From an uncultured Collinsella sp. (GTDB lineage: Bacteria; Actinomycetota; Coriobacteriia; Coriobacteriales; Coriobacteriaceae), in NCBI GenBank assembly GCA_959027945.1, contig CAUFRO010000001.1:62001-126000 (forward strand): a stretch of 64,000 nucleotides of DNA. Direction: 5' to 3'. Each line of letters starts with the position of its first letter. Position 1 is the stretch's first letter. The notes beneath the pieces were generated by a model. It worked only from the letters and a program-made list of their open reading frames with translations, was not told where the DNA came from and searched no databases. Shown piece by piece: positions 45,227-54,138 of this stretch. Made by a program: the position numbers and the translations under genes.

Positions 45227-46081
45227 GTGGTTATCAAGCGAGTTTTTAACAACAACGTCGCAATGGTCACTTCGGACGATGGCTCCGAGCTCATCGTCAT
45301 CGGTCGAGGCCTCTGCTTCGGCCGTCATGCCGGCGATGCCATCGATGAGGCATCAGTCGAAAAGACCTACGCGTTGCAGGAGGGAACTTCTCAGGATTCG
45401 CGTACGATTGACCGCTTGGCACATCTTTTGGAGTCCATCCCCACCGTCAACCTCGTGATTTCCGAGGAAATCGTTCAGATGCTTCGTCGAGAGCTCAATG
45501 TCGACATCAACGATAAGATTCTCATCGCTCTCGCAGACCATATCAGCCTTGCTTTGGAGCGCGAGCGCAAGGGCGTCCCCTGTGAGAATCCGTTGCTGCT
45601 CGAGATCCAGCAGTTCTATCGCAAGGAGTATGCGCTTGCGGGCCGTGCGCTGCAGATTATCAAGGAGTACATGGGCATCCAGATGAGCGAGGAGGAGCAG
45701 GGTTTCATTACCTTGCATATCGTCAACGCCACCATGCCGCAGCGCTCTGACCGCCTGATTGTTTCGGTCCAGCTTGTTCGCGACGTGCTTGCGATTGTTT
45801 CCAAGCGCTATGCTACGACCCTCGATGACACCTCGCTGCCTTACGAACGTTTCGTTCGTCACCTGCAGTTTTTCGCACAGCGAGCGCTCGATCCTACGGC
45901 CGGGCAAATCAACGGAGACGCGCTGTTCCGAATCGAAGAAACGGCGTATCCGCGTGCATTCTCGTGTGCGGATGCCATAGCCGCCCACTTGTCGTCTACC
46001 TATAACGTTGTCGTTACCGATGCCGAGAAGAGTTATCTCGCATATCACATTGTTAACCTGCTTGGAGAACCTGGTCTCTAG
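45227..46081 (+). CDS. BglG/LicT family transcriptional antiterminator
   Basis: 284 residues. The N-terminal co-antiterminator RNA-binding domain (VVIKRVFNNNVAMVTSDDGSELIVIGRGLCFG) is followed by two PRD domains. Conserved His residues lie in ALADHISLAL and FITLHIVNA (PRD1) and in FVRHLQFFAQR and YLAYHIVNL (PRD2). PTS phosphorylation would switch it. Its probable target lies in the leader of this operon (44583-44675). Start chosen as GTG 45227 by comparison with LicT starts; GTG 45215 is possible. Confidence 0.9.
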   Translation: MVIKRVFNNNVAMVTSDDGSELIVIGRGLCFGRHAGDAIDEASVEKTYALQEGTSQDSRTIDRLAHLLESIPTVNLVISEEIVQMLRRELNVDINDKILIALADHISLALERERKGVPCENPLLLEIQQFYRKEYALAGRALQIIKEYMGIQMSEEEQGFITLHIVNATMPQRSDRLIVSVQLVRDVLAIVSKRYATTLDDTSLPYERFVRHLQFFAQRALDPTAGQINGDALFRIEETAYPRAFSCADAIAAHLSSTYNVVVTDAEKSYLAYHIVNLLGEPGL

Positions 46082-46180
46082 GCATAACGTGCCCACACAT
46101 CGATCGATATAAGGCAAGGCTCACGGTCTTGTCCAGGGCACATCTGTCTTAATTTGCGGAAAAGGAAGGGGAGTACCGCT

Positions 46181-47797
46181 ATGACCGCAAAAAAGAAGTT
46201 CAATTTCAAAGCGCCGTTGGAGGTGTTCGCGAAGTCGATCGTCCAGCCGATGATGTATCTCTCGGTTGCCGGCATCCTGCTCATCGTGGGCATCATTCTG
46301 ACCAACAAGACCATCTGCGCTTTGGTCCCCGTACTGGGCTCCGGTCCGTTCCAGCTTGTGGGCGCCGTTGTCTATCAGTCGCTGATGTTTATCATCAACA
46401 ACCTCTCGATTCTGTTCTGCGTGGGCATCGCCGGCGCCATGGCAAAGAAGAACAAGGGCCATGCTTCGCTGATCGCCCTGATGTCGTTCTTCCTGTTCCT
46501 GCAGGCTAACAACATCGTGCTCAACGCCACCGGCTCTCTTGCCGATGCGAGCGGCATGCTCGGTCTTACCGGAACCGGCCAGGCCACCGTTATGGGCATC
46601 CAGGTACTCGATACCGGCGTGTTTGGTGGCATCATCCTTGGTTGCATCACCGGTGCCGTGTTCAACAAGTACTCGAACAAGCAGTTCCCCATTGCCCTTT
46701 CGATGTTCTCGGGCGTTCGCTTTCCGTTCCTGATCATGATCATCATTTCCTGGATCATGGGCGCTGGCTTCTGCATCGTTTGGCCTCCGGTTCAGGGTGC
46801 CATCTCCTCCGTTGCCGGCATCATTAAGGAGTCGGGCAACATCGGTCTGTTTATCTACGGCATGCTCAACAAGCTGCTCGTTCCCACCGGTCTGCACCAC
46901 CTCATCTACACCCCGTTCCAGTTCTCCGATGTGGGCGGCACCCTTACGCTGGGTGATCAGGTTATCGCCGGCGCCTATCCCATCCGTGTTGCCGAGATGG
47001 CAATGACGGGTCAGCCCTTCTCCGATAGCACCTACTTCAACAGCTATACCTTCAACAACCTGTGGCCCTACATCGGCATCGGTCTCGCCTTTATCGTCAC
47101 CGCTTACAAGGGGAACAAGGACAAGACCAAAGCCGTTATCATCCCGCTGATCATCACCGCCGTGCTCTCCTGCGTGACCGAGCCCATGGACTTCCTCTTT
47201 GTCTTTGCCGCTCCCGTGCTCTTTGTCGTTCACTCGGTTCTTTCCGGCATCTTCCTGGTTCTGCTCAAGGTTCTCTCCGTGCCCGCTTCGACTGCAGGCG
47301 GCATCATCAACATCGTGGTTTCCAACCTGGTCCTCGGTGTCGACAAGACCAACTGGCCGGTTATGCTCGTGCTCGGAGTCGTCAACGCCGCTCTGTACTT
47401 CTTCCTCTTCACCTTCCTTATTAAGAAGCTCAACCTCCACACGCCTGGTCGCGAGGAGGAGTCCGAGCTCGCCGAGTCCGTTGCCGAGGGCGAGGCCGCC
47501 GCGTCTGTCGCGGTGAAGCAGGGCGCTGTTGCCGCAGCTCCCGCAGAGGGCGTCGATGCAGGTATTGCCGACCTGGTCGCAGGTCTTGGTGGCAAGGACA
47601 ACATCGAGGAGCTCGAGAACTGCTTTACGCGTCTTCGCGTGAACGTTAAGAACCCGGACCTCATCAATGAGGGCCTCATCAACCACGTGCCCAACAGCGG
47701 CATCAACCGCAACGGCAATAATATCCAGATCATCTTTGGCATGAAGGTCGCCGAGATGCGCGACAAGGTCGAAAACGCAATTGAGAAGGAGCAGTAA
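46181..47797 (+). CDS. PTS EIICB, glucose/alpha-glucoside family
   Basis: 538 residues. The IIC domain has about ten helices (1-425, with LLVPTGLHHLIYTPFQFSDVGG and the TEPMDFLFVFAAPVLFV motif). A low-complexity Glu/Ala linker and a C-terminal IIB domain with phospho-Cys481 (NCFTRLRV) follow. Gene order with a GH4 6-phospho-alpha-glucosidase suggests import of maltose or a similar alpha-glucoside as the 6-phosphate. The ATG follows AAGGAAGGGGAG. Confidence 0.9.
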   Translation: MTAKKKFNFKAPLEVFAKSIVQPMMYLSVAGILLIVGIILTNKTICALVPVLGSGPFQLVGAVVYQSLMFIINNLSILFCVGIAGAMAKKNKGHASLIALMSFFLFLQANNIVLNATGSLADASGMLGLTGTGQATVMGIQVLDTGVFGGIILGCITGAVFNKYSNKQFPIALSMFSGVRFPFLIMIIISWIMGAGFCIVWPPVQGAISSVAGIIKESGNIGLFIYGMLNKLLVPTGLHHLIYTPFQFSDVGGTLTLGDQVIAGAYPIRVAEMAMTGQPFSDSTYFNSYTFNNLWPYIGIGLAFIVTAYKGNKDKTKAVIIPLIITAVLSCVTEPMDFLFVFAAPVLFVVHSVLSGIFLVLLKVLSVPASTAGGIINIVVSNLVLGVDKTNWPVMLVLGVVNAALYFFLFTFLIKKLNLHTPGREEESELAESVAEGEAAASVAVKQGAVAAAPAEGVDAGIADLVAGLGGKDNIEELENCFTRLRVNVKNPDLINEGLINHVPNSGINRNGNNIQIIFGMKVAEMRDKVENAIEKEQ

Positions 47798-47800
47798 ACA

Positions 47801-49183
47801 ATGATCATTACTCTGTGTGGTGGCGGATCCACCTTTACCCCCGGCATCGTCAAGTCCATCGCCCTGCGCAAGGACGAGCTCGATGTTGACGAGATTCGTC
47901 TGTACGACATCAACGAGGAGCGCCAGCGCAAGATCGGCGTGCTCGTGGACTGGATTTTGCACGAGGACCTCGGCCTGGACATCAAGCTCACGGTGACCAC
48001 CGACAAAAAGACGGCTTTTACCGACGCCAGCTTCGTGTTTGCCCAGATGCGCGTGGGCGGCTACGCCATGCGCGAGCAGGACGAGAAGATTCCGCTGCGT
48101 CACGGCTGCGTGGGTCAGGAGACTTGCGGTTGCGGCGGCCTTGCCTACGGCATGCGCACTATCTTCCCCATGGTCGAGCTGATCGATGACGTTGAGAAGT
48201 ACGCCAAGAAGGACTACTGGATTCTCAACTACTCCAACCCTGCCGCCATCGTCTCCGAGGGCTGCCGCGTGCTGCGTCCCAACGCTCGCATCATCAACAT
48301 CTGCGACATGCCGATCGCAATCATCGACGTGGTTTGCGCCGCGCTCGATATCGACAAGAAGGATGTCGAGTACGATTACTTCGGCCTCAACCACTTTGGT
48401 TGGTTCACCTCGATTCGCCACAAGGGCGAGGAGGTGCTCCCGCAGCTGCGCGAGTACATCAAGGAGCATGAGATCCTGCTGCCCGATTCCTACCTCAAGG
48501 GCATGGGCTCGCTCATGGCAAAGAAGCCCGAGGAGGCCACCGACGAGCACCCCGAGCAGAATCGCCACACTAAGGGCAGCTGGTACTACGTCTGGAAGGG
48601 CGAGTACGAGATCCTGGAGTGCTTCCCGGAGTACCTGCCCAACACGTATCTGAACTACTACCTGCAGCAGAAGGAGTTCGTCGAGCATTCCAACCCCGAG
48701 CGCACCCGTGCTAACGAGGTTGAGGAGACGCGCGAGAAGAACCTCTTCGACGGCATCGACCACTACGAGAAGACCGGCGAGATCGACGAGAGCACGTTCT
48801 ATGCGGGCAGCCACGGCGACTGGATTGCCGACCTGGCTATCGCTCTGAAGAACGATACCAAGCAGCGCTTCCTGGTCATTTGCGAGAACAAGGGCGCTAT
48901 CCCCAACATGCCCTACGACGCTATGGTCGAGCTGCCTGCCTACATTGGCAAGAACGGCCCCGAGGTCATCAGCCGTGACAACATTCCTCTGTTCCAGCAA
49001 GGCCTCATGATGCAGCAGCTGAACTCCGAGAAGCTCGTGGTCGAGGCCACGATCGAGGGTTCGTACGAGAAGGCGCTCAAGGCCTTCACGCTCAACAAGA
49101 CCGTGCCGTCGATGAAGGTCGCCAAGGAAGTTCTCGACGACATGATCGAGGCCAACAAGGGTTACTGGCCCGAGCTTAAGTAA
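47801..49183 (+). CDS. GH4 6-phospho-alpha-glucosidase
   Basis: A 460-residue family 4 glycosidase, NAD+- and Mn2+-dependent. The N-terminal Rossmann loop is ITLCGGGSTFTPGIV. CDMP at residues 168-171 is the metal-site motif of the alpha-specific subgroup (beta-specific members have CNVP). The HFGWF and NRHTKGSWY segments also fit. It would hydrolyse maltose-6-P-like products of the upstream EIICB to glucose-6-P and glucose. It starts three bases after the EIICB stop with AAGGAG inside that gene. Confidence 0.92.
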   Translation: MIITLCGGGSTFTPGIVKSIALRKDELDVDEIRLYDINEERQRKIGVLVDWILHEDLGLDIKLTVTTDKKTAFTDASFVFAQMRVGGYAMREQDEKIPLRHGCVGQETCGCGGLAYGMRTIFPMVELIDDVEKYAKKDYWILNYSNPAAIVSEGCRVLRPNARIINICDMPIAIIDVVCAALDIDKKDVEYDYFGLNHFGWFTSIRHKGEEVLPQLREYIKEHEILLPDSYLKGMGSLMAKKPEEATDEHPEQNRHTKGSWYYVWKGEYEILECFPEYLPNTYLNYYLQQKEFVEHSNPERTRANEVEETREKNLFDGIDHYEKTGEIDESTFYAGSHGDWIADLAIALKNDTKQRFLVICENKGAIPNMPYDAMVELPAYIGKNGPEVISRDNIPLFQQGLMMQQLNSEKLVVEATIEGSYEKALKAFTLNKTVPSMKVAKEVLDDMIEANKGYWPELK

Positions 49184-49216
49184 AAGCAACAGGGTCGCTG
49201 GCCGCATACCATGAGC

Positions 49217-49256
49217 AATGCCCCGTCCACGTGATTGCGTGGGCGGGGCATTGTCA
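49217..49256 (+). terminator. Terminator of PTS/GH4 operon
   Basis: AATGCCCCGTCCACG (49217-49231) pairs with CGTGGGCGGGGCATT (49238-49252) in a 15-base stem with one G-U. The T run is weak (GTCATTT). Confidence 0.8.
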
Positions 49257-49439
49257 TTTGGTAACGCGTTTTACCAAATATGGCATTTATCTGCGGTAAT
49301 GTTCTATTTCACCGCTGAGGGTGACATTTCATGCCGCCTGCCGAACTGCGTGGAGACCTAACAACTTTTTAGGTCAGTGTTGTGCGTGTAGCAATTTCGC
49401 CCGGCCTCGCCTCCGGGCTGCCATGTGAGAGGGGATCTT

Positions 49440-51272
49440 ATGGCTCGACTGCACGTAATGGAACGCAGCCACGCTCAGGCCGTCATGGACGACCTGCACG
49501 ATGCGCTCGGACGTCGTCTGGCGGTGAGTTCGCTCGCCCCGTGTCCCGTTGAGTTTACGGCAGCGCTCGTCAACCTGTGCTCCACCCAGAGCTGCGGCAA
49601 GTGCACGCCCTGCCGCGTGGGCCTGAGCGCGCTGGGCGATCTGCTCGCCGATGTGCTCGAGGGCCGCGCCGACGAGTCCACGCTCAATCTGATCGAGCGC
49701 ACCGCCCGCACCATCTATCTTTCGAGCGATTGCGCCATCGGTTACGAGGCCGGCGCCATGGCGCTTACGGCTATCCGCGGTTTCCGTGACGATTTTGAGC
49801 ACCACATCCGCGAGCACTCCTGTGGCTTTGACCGCGAGGCCCGCGTCCCGTGCGTCTCGGGCTGTCCGGCGCATGTCGACATTCCCGGTTACATTTCGCT
49901 CGTCGAGGCCGGCCGCTATGCCGATGCCGTCAAGGTCATCCGCAAGAATAACCCGCTGCCGCTCGTTTGCGGCCTGGTGTGCGAGCATCCCTGCGAGATG
50001 CATTGCCGCCGTGGCATGGTCGACGACCCCATGAACATCCTCGCCCTCAAGCGTTTTGCCGTTGAGCACAGTGACCTCAACGACCACAAGCCGCATGTAG
50101 TGGACAACACCGGTAAGCGCGTCTCCGTGATCGGCGGCGGCCCGGCTGGCCTTTCCTGTGCCTACTACCTGGCCGTGATGGGCCACAAGGTGACCATTTT
50201 TGAGCAGCGCCACCACTTGGGCGGCATGCTGCGCTACGGCATCCCCAGCTATCGTCTGCCGCGCGAGCGCCTGCAGGCCGAGATCGACTGGATCTTGAGC
50301 GCCGGCATCGACGTTGAGCTCGATCACTCCGTCAACGGCGAGGAACTTGCCCGCCTGCGCGACGAGTTCGATGCCGTCTACCTGGCCATTGGCGCCCACA
50401 GCGATAAGAAGCTCGGCCTTCCGGGCGAGGAAGCGCTCGGCGTGGAGTCGGCCGTCAAGATGCTGCGCGCCATCGGCGACGACGAGCTGCCCGACCTGAG
50501 CGGCCAGCGCGTGTGCGTCATCGGCGGCGGCAACGTGGCCATGGACGTGGCGCGCTCCGCCGTGCGCTGCGGTGCCGAAAAGGTGAGCATCGTCTACCGC
50601 CGTCGCATCTGCGACATGACGGCCCAGGACGCCGAGATCGCCGGCGCCCAGGCCGAGGGCTGCGAGGTGCTGGAGCTGACGGCCCCGCTCGCCATCGAGA
50701 CGGGCGAGGACGGTCGCGTGAGCGGCCTGCGCGTGCAGCCGCAGATTATCGGCGAGCCCCGTCGTGGGCGTCCGGCCCCGCGTGCCGCCGCCACGCCCGA
50801 GCGCGTCATTCCCTGCGAGCGCGTGTTTGTGGCCATTGGCCAGGACATCGATTCCAAGCCGTTTGAGGAGATGGGCATTGCCTGCAAGTGGGGCTGCGTG
50901 GTCACCGACTCGGACGGTGCCGTGCCCAACTTCGACGGCCTCTTTAGCGGCGGCGACTGCCAGACCGGCCCCGCCACCGTTATCCGCGCCATCAACGCCG
51001 GCCGCGTGGCTTCGGCAAATATCGACCGCTACCTGGGCTTCGACCACAAGATCAAGCTCGACGTGGAGCTGCCGACCGTCCAGTTTAAGGGCAAGCACGA
51101 GTGCGGCCGCTGCGAGCTGGGCGAGCGCGAGGCCGGCGAGCGTATTCACGATTGGAATCTGGTCGAGCAGGGTCTCACCGAGCAGGAGGCGCGCCAGGAG
51201 GCGAGCCGCTGCCTGCGTTGCGATCACTTTGGCTTTGGCGCGTTCCGCGGAGGGAGGAACCTGGAATGGTAG
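49440..51272 (+). CDS. NuoF-C-terminal/GltD-like fusion flavoprotein, hydrogenase partner
   Basis: 610 residues. Residues about 1-120 match the C-terminal [4Fe-4S] domain of NuoF (TQSCGKCTPCRVGLSALGDLL … SSDCAIGYEA). The rest is a complete GltD-like NAD(P)H:ferredoxin module: cluster Cys in CVSGCPAHVDIPGY and CGLVCEHPCEMHC, FAD loop VIGGGPAGLSCAYYLAVMGHKVTIFE, NAD(P) loop VIGGGNVAMDVARS. A C-terminal Cys pair lies in CGRCELGE and RCLRCDHFG. It probably links NAD(P)H with the [FeFe] hydrogenase whose start overlaps its stop. ATG 49440 follows GAGGGGATCTT. Confidence 0.85.
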   Translation: MARLHVMERSHAQAVMDDLHDALGRRLAVSSLAPCPVEFTAALVNLCSTQSCGKCTPCRVGLSALGDLLADVLEGRADESTLNLIERTARTIYLSSDCAIGYEAGAMALTAIRGFRDDFEHHIREHSCGFDREARVPCVSGCPAHVDIPGYISLVEAGRYADAVKVIRKNNPLPLVCGLVCEHPCEMHCRRGMVDDPMNILALKRFAVEHSDLNDHKPHVVDNTGKRVSVIGGGPAGLSCAYYLAVMGHKVTIFEQRHHLGGMLRYGIPSYRLPRERLQAEIDWILSAGIDVELDHSVNGEELARLRDEFDAVYLAIGAHSDKKLGLPGEEALGVESAVKMLRAIGDDELPDLSGQRVCVIGGGNVAMDVARSAVRCGAEKVSIVYRRRICDMTAQDAEIAGAQAEGCEVLELTAPLAIETGEDGRVSGLRVQPQIIGEPRRGRPAPRAAATPERVIPCERVFVAIGQDIDSKPFEEMGIACKWGCVVTDSDGAVPNFDGLFSGGDCQTGPATVIRAINAGRVASANIDRYLGFDHKIKLDVELPTVQFKGKHECGRCELGEREAGERIHDWNLVEQGLTEQEARQEASRCLRCDHFGFGAFRGGRNLEW

Positions 51273-53077
51273 AGCCCAACAACACCACCGTCAGCGACAA
51301 CACCGAAAACGGAGCGCATAACATGGTCAAGCTCACTATCGATAATTGCGAGGTCGTGGTTCCCGAGCACACCACGATCCTGGATGCGGCCAAGTCCGTC
51401 AGCATCCAGATTCCCACCCTGTGCTACCTGCGCGATCTAAACGAGATCGGCGGCTGCCGCGTATGCGTGGTCGAGGTTGAGGGCTGCGACCAGCTGGTTG
51501 CCGCCTGCAACAACTACGTGCTCGACGGCATGGTGGTCCACACCAACAGCCCCAAGGTCCGCGAGGCGCGTCGCACCAACGTGCAGCTGCTGCTGTCCCA
51601 GCACGACTCGCGCTGTACGAGCTGCGTGCGCAGTGGTAACTGCAACCTGCAGACCATCGCCAACGACCTGGGTATCTTCTATCTGCCGTACGAGCAGCAC
51701 CTGGCGCGCGAGGGCTGGGACTTCGATTTCCCCATCATCCGCGATAACGACAAGTGCATCAAATGCATGCGCTGCATCAAGGTGTGCGAGAGCGTGCAGG
51801 GCTTAGGGATTTGGGACCTGACCAACCGCGCCACGCATACCGCCGTGGGCACCCGCGGGCGTGCGCCGATCGGCAAGACCGATTGCGTCGCGTGCGGTCA
51901 GTGCATCACGCATTGCCCGACGGGCGCCCTGCGCGAGCGTGACGATACCGAGACCGTGTTCGACGCCATCGCCGATCCCGACAAGATCGTACTGGTGCAG
52001 ATTGCGCCGGCCGTGCGTAGCGCCTGGGGCGAGGAGCTCGGCATTCCGCGCGAGGAGGCCACCGTTGAGCGCCTGGCTTGCGCCCTGCGCCGCGTTGGCT
52101 TTGAGTACGTGTTCGACACCGATTTCTCGGCCGACCTCACCATTATGGAGGAGGGCTCCGAACTGCTCGAGCGCCTAGGGAAGGCCGTCAAGGGCGAGGG
52201 CGACACCCACGGCTGGCCCATGTTCACGAGCTGCTGCCCGGGCTGGGCGCGCTTTGTGAAGGCACGTTACCCCGAGTTTGTCGACAGCCTGTCCACGTCA
52301 AAGTCGCCGCAGCAGATGTTCGGCGCCATCGCCAAGACCTACTACGCCAAGGTGCTGGGCGTGGAGCCCGAGCGTCTGTTCGTGGTGTCCGTTATGCCGT
52401 GCACGGCCAAGAAGGCCGAGTGTGCGCTGCCGAGCATGATGGGCGAGGGCGGCGCGCCCGACGTGGACGTTGCGCTGACGGTGCGCGAGATGGTGCGCAT
52501 GATCCGCGCGAGCCACGTGAGCGTGGACACGCTTACCGAGGAGCCGCTTGATACGCCGCTGGGCTTTGGCACGGGCGCGGGTGTGATCTTTGGCGCCACG
52601 GGCGGCGTGATGGAGGCCGCCGTGCGCTCGGCCTATTACCTGGTGACGGGCAAGAACCCCGACGCCGACTTCTTCACCGACGTGCGCGGTCTGGACGGCT
52701 GGAAGGAAGCAGTGGCCGATATCGAGGGCACCAGGGTGCACGTCGCCGTGGCGCACGGACTGGGCAATGCCGCCCGCCTGCTCGACGCGATTCGCGACGG
52801 TTGCGTGAGCTATGACTTTGTCGAGGTCATGGCGTGTCCTGGCGGCTGCGTCGGTGGCGGCGGTCAGCCCATCCACGACGGCTGCGAGCTGGCAGCTGAG
52901 CGCGGCCAGGTGCTGTGGGGCCTGGATGCCGCTGCGGACATTCGCTTCTCGCACGAGAATCCCGATGTCCAGGCGTGCTACCGCGAGTTCTTGGGCGAGC
53001 CGCTCTCGCCGCTGGCCGAGGAGCTGCTGCATACCGACCATCACGCCTGGTCGATGCCTAACGAGGGGGCGTGCTAG
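51266..53077 (+). CDS. [FeFe] hydrogenase catalytic subunit, group A
   Basis: 603 residues. In order: a [2Fe-2S] domain (CYLRDLNEIGGCRVCVVEVEG), a His-Cys cluster (HDSRCTSCVRSGNC), two [4Fe-4S] motifs (CIKCMRCIKVC, CVACGQCITHC), then the H-cluster domain with all three signatures: TSCCPGW (about 321), MPCTAKKAE (about 378) and EVMACPGGCVGGGGQP (about 522). A short C-terminal region follows. It makes or oxidises H2; direction is not determined. The maturases HydEFG are not in the window. The start overlaps the upstream flavoprotein gene. Confidence 0.95.
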   Translation: MVEPNNTTVSDNTENGAHNMVKLTIDNCEVVVPEHTTILDAAKSVSIQIPTLCYLRDLNEIGGCRVCVVEVEGCDQLVAACNNYVLDGMVVHTNSPKVREARRTNVQLLLSQHDSRCTSCVRSGNCNLQTIANDLGIFYLPYEQHLAREGWDFDFPIIRDNDKCIKCMRCIKVCESVQGLGIWDLTNRATHTAVGTRGRAPIGKTDCVACGQCITHCPTGALRERDDTETVFDAIADPDKIVLVQIAPAVRSAWGEELGIPREEATVERLACALRRVGFEYVFDTDFSADLTIMEEGSELLERLGKAVKGEGDTHGWPMFTSCCPGWARFVKARYPEFVDSLSTSKSPQQMFGAIAKTYYAKVLGVEPERLFVVSVMPCTAKKAECALPSMMGEGGAPDVDVALTVREMVRMIRASHVSVDTLTEEPLDTPLGFGTGAGVIFGATGGVMEAAVRSAYYLVTGKNPDADFFTDVRGLDGWKEAVADIEGTRVHVAVAHGLGNAARLLDAIRDGCVSYDFVEVMACPGGCVGGGGQPIHDGCELAAERGQVLWGLDAAADIRFSHENPDVQACYREFLGEPLSPLAEELLHTDHHAWSMPNEGAC

Positions 53078-53079
53078 CG

Positions 53080-54135
53080 ATGCGCGCGTTTGATTTTGAG
53101 ATGTCGCGCCGGGGGTTTGCCTCGGCGCTCGCCGCGGGCGCTCTGTCGCTTGCGCTCGTGGGCTGTGGCGGCGGGGCTGCCGGTGCCGGGTCCGCCGCGG
53201 GCTCGGCTGCCACGGACGGCGCCGGTGCTGCTGCAGAGCCGGTCGAGGTACACGTCGCCTCGCTCAAGGGGCCGACCTCGATTGGCCTGGTGCAGTTTAT
53301 GGACCAGGCTGCCGATGGCGAGACGGACAATGAGTTCGACTTTGCGATCAACACTGCCGCCGACGAGATTGTGCCCAAGGTCATTCAGGGCGATATCGAC
53401 ATTGCCCTGGTGCCCGCCAACGTGGCGAGCGTGCTCTACAACAAGACCGAGGGCGCGGTGCAGGTCATCGACATCAACACGCTGGGCGTGCTGAACGTTG
53501 TGACGGGCGACGCGAGTGTGGCCTCGTTTGGCGATCTGGCGGGCCATACCGTCTACATGACGGGCAAGGGCACCACGCCGGAGTACGTCATGAACTACCT
53601 GCTGGAGCGCGCGGGCCTGACCGGCCAGGTGACGCTCGAGTTTAAGAGCGAGCCCACCGAGGTGCTGTCGGCCCTGCTTGCCGACCCGTCCGCCGTGGGC
53701 GTGCTGCCGGAGCCGTTCAAGACCGCTGCCATCGCAAAGAGCGAAGGCAAACTGTCGGCGCCGGTGAGCCTGACCGATGTGTGGGACGAGCTGGCAGGTG
53801 ACACGGGTTCGCGCTTGCTGACGGGCGTGACCGTGGTGCGCCGCGCGTTTGCCGAGGAACATCCCGAGGCCGTGGCGGAATTCCTGAGCTGCCATGAGGC
53901 GAGCGTGAAGGCTGTCAATGCGGCGCCGTCAGACTGGGCGCAGGCCGTGGTCGATGCGGGCATCGTGGATAACGCCACGATTGCCGAAAAGGCGATTCCC
54001 GGGTGCATGCTCGTGTGCCAGACGGGGAAGGATATGAAGGCGGCACTTAGCGGGTATCTGCAGGTGCTGTCCGACGCGGACGCGAGTGCCGTGGGTGGCA
54101 AGCTCCCGGCTGATGATTTCTACTACATGGAGTAG
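53080..54135 (+). CDS. ABC transporter substrate-binding lipoprotein (NMT1/TauA-like)
   Basis: 351 residues. The signal region has SRRGFASALAAGALSLALVGC, with a twin-arginine-like SRRGF and a lipobox ending at Cys; a Gly/Ala/Ser-rich linker follows. The mature part (VHVASLKGPTSIGLVQFMDQ … DIDIALVPANVASVLYNKTEGAVQVIDINTLGVLNVVTGD … GKGTTPEYVMNYLLERAGL) is a periplasmic-binding fold of the NitT/TauT/thiamine-precursor type. Ligand unknown. It begins two bases after the hydrogenase stop, and the fused permease-ATPase gene follows three bases after its own stop. Confidence 0.85.
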   Translation: MRAFDFEMSRRGFASALAAGALSLALVGCGGGAAGAGSAAGSAATDGAGAAAEPVEVHVASLKGPTSIGLVQFMDQAADGETDNEFDFAINTAADEIVPKVIQGDIDIALVPANVASVLYNKTEGAVQVIDINTLGVLNVVTGDASVASFGDLAGHTVYMTGKGTTPEYVMNYLLERAGLTGQVTLEFKSEPTEVLSALLADPSAVGVLPEPFKTAAIAKSEGKLSAPVSLTDVWDELAGDTGSRLLTGVTVVRRAFAEEHPEAVAEFLSCHEASVKAVNAAPSDWAQAVVDAGIVDNATIAEKAIPGCMLVCQTGKDMKAALSGYLQVLSDADASAVGGKLPADDFYYME

Positions 54136-54138
54136 CCC

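Noticed and set aside
46121..49207. 1028-codon frame antisense to the PTS and GH4 genes
   Set aside because: Shadow of two well-supported genes; no domain and no ribosome site.
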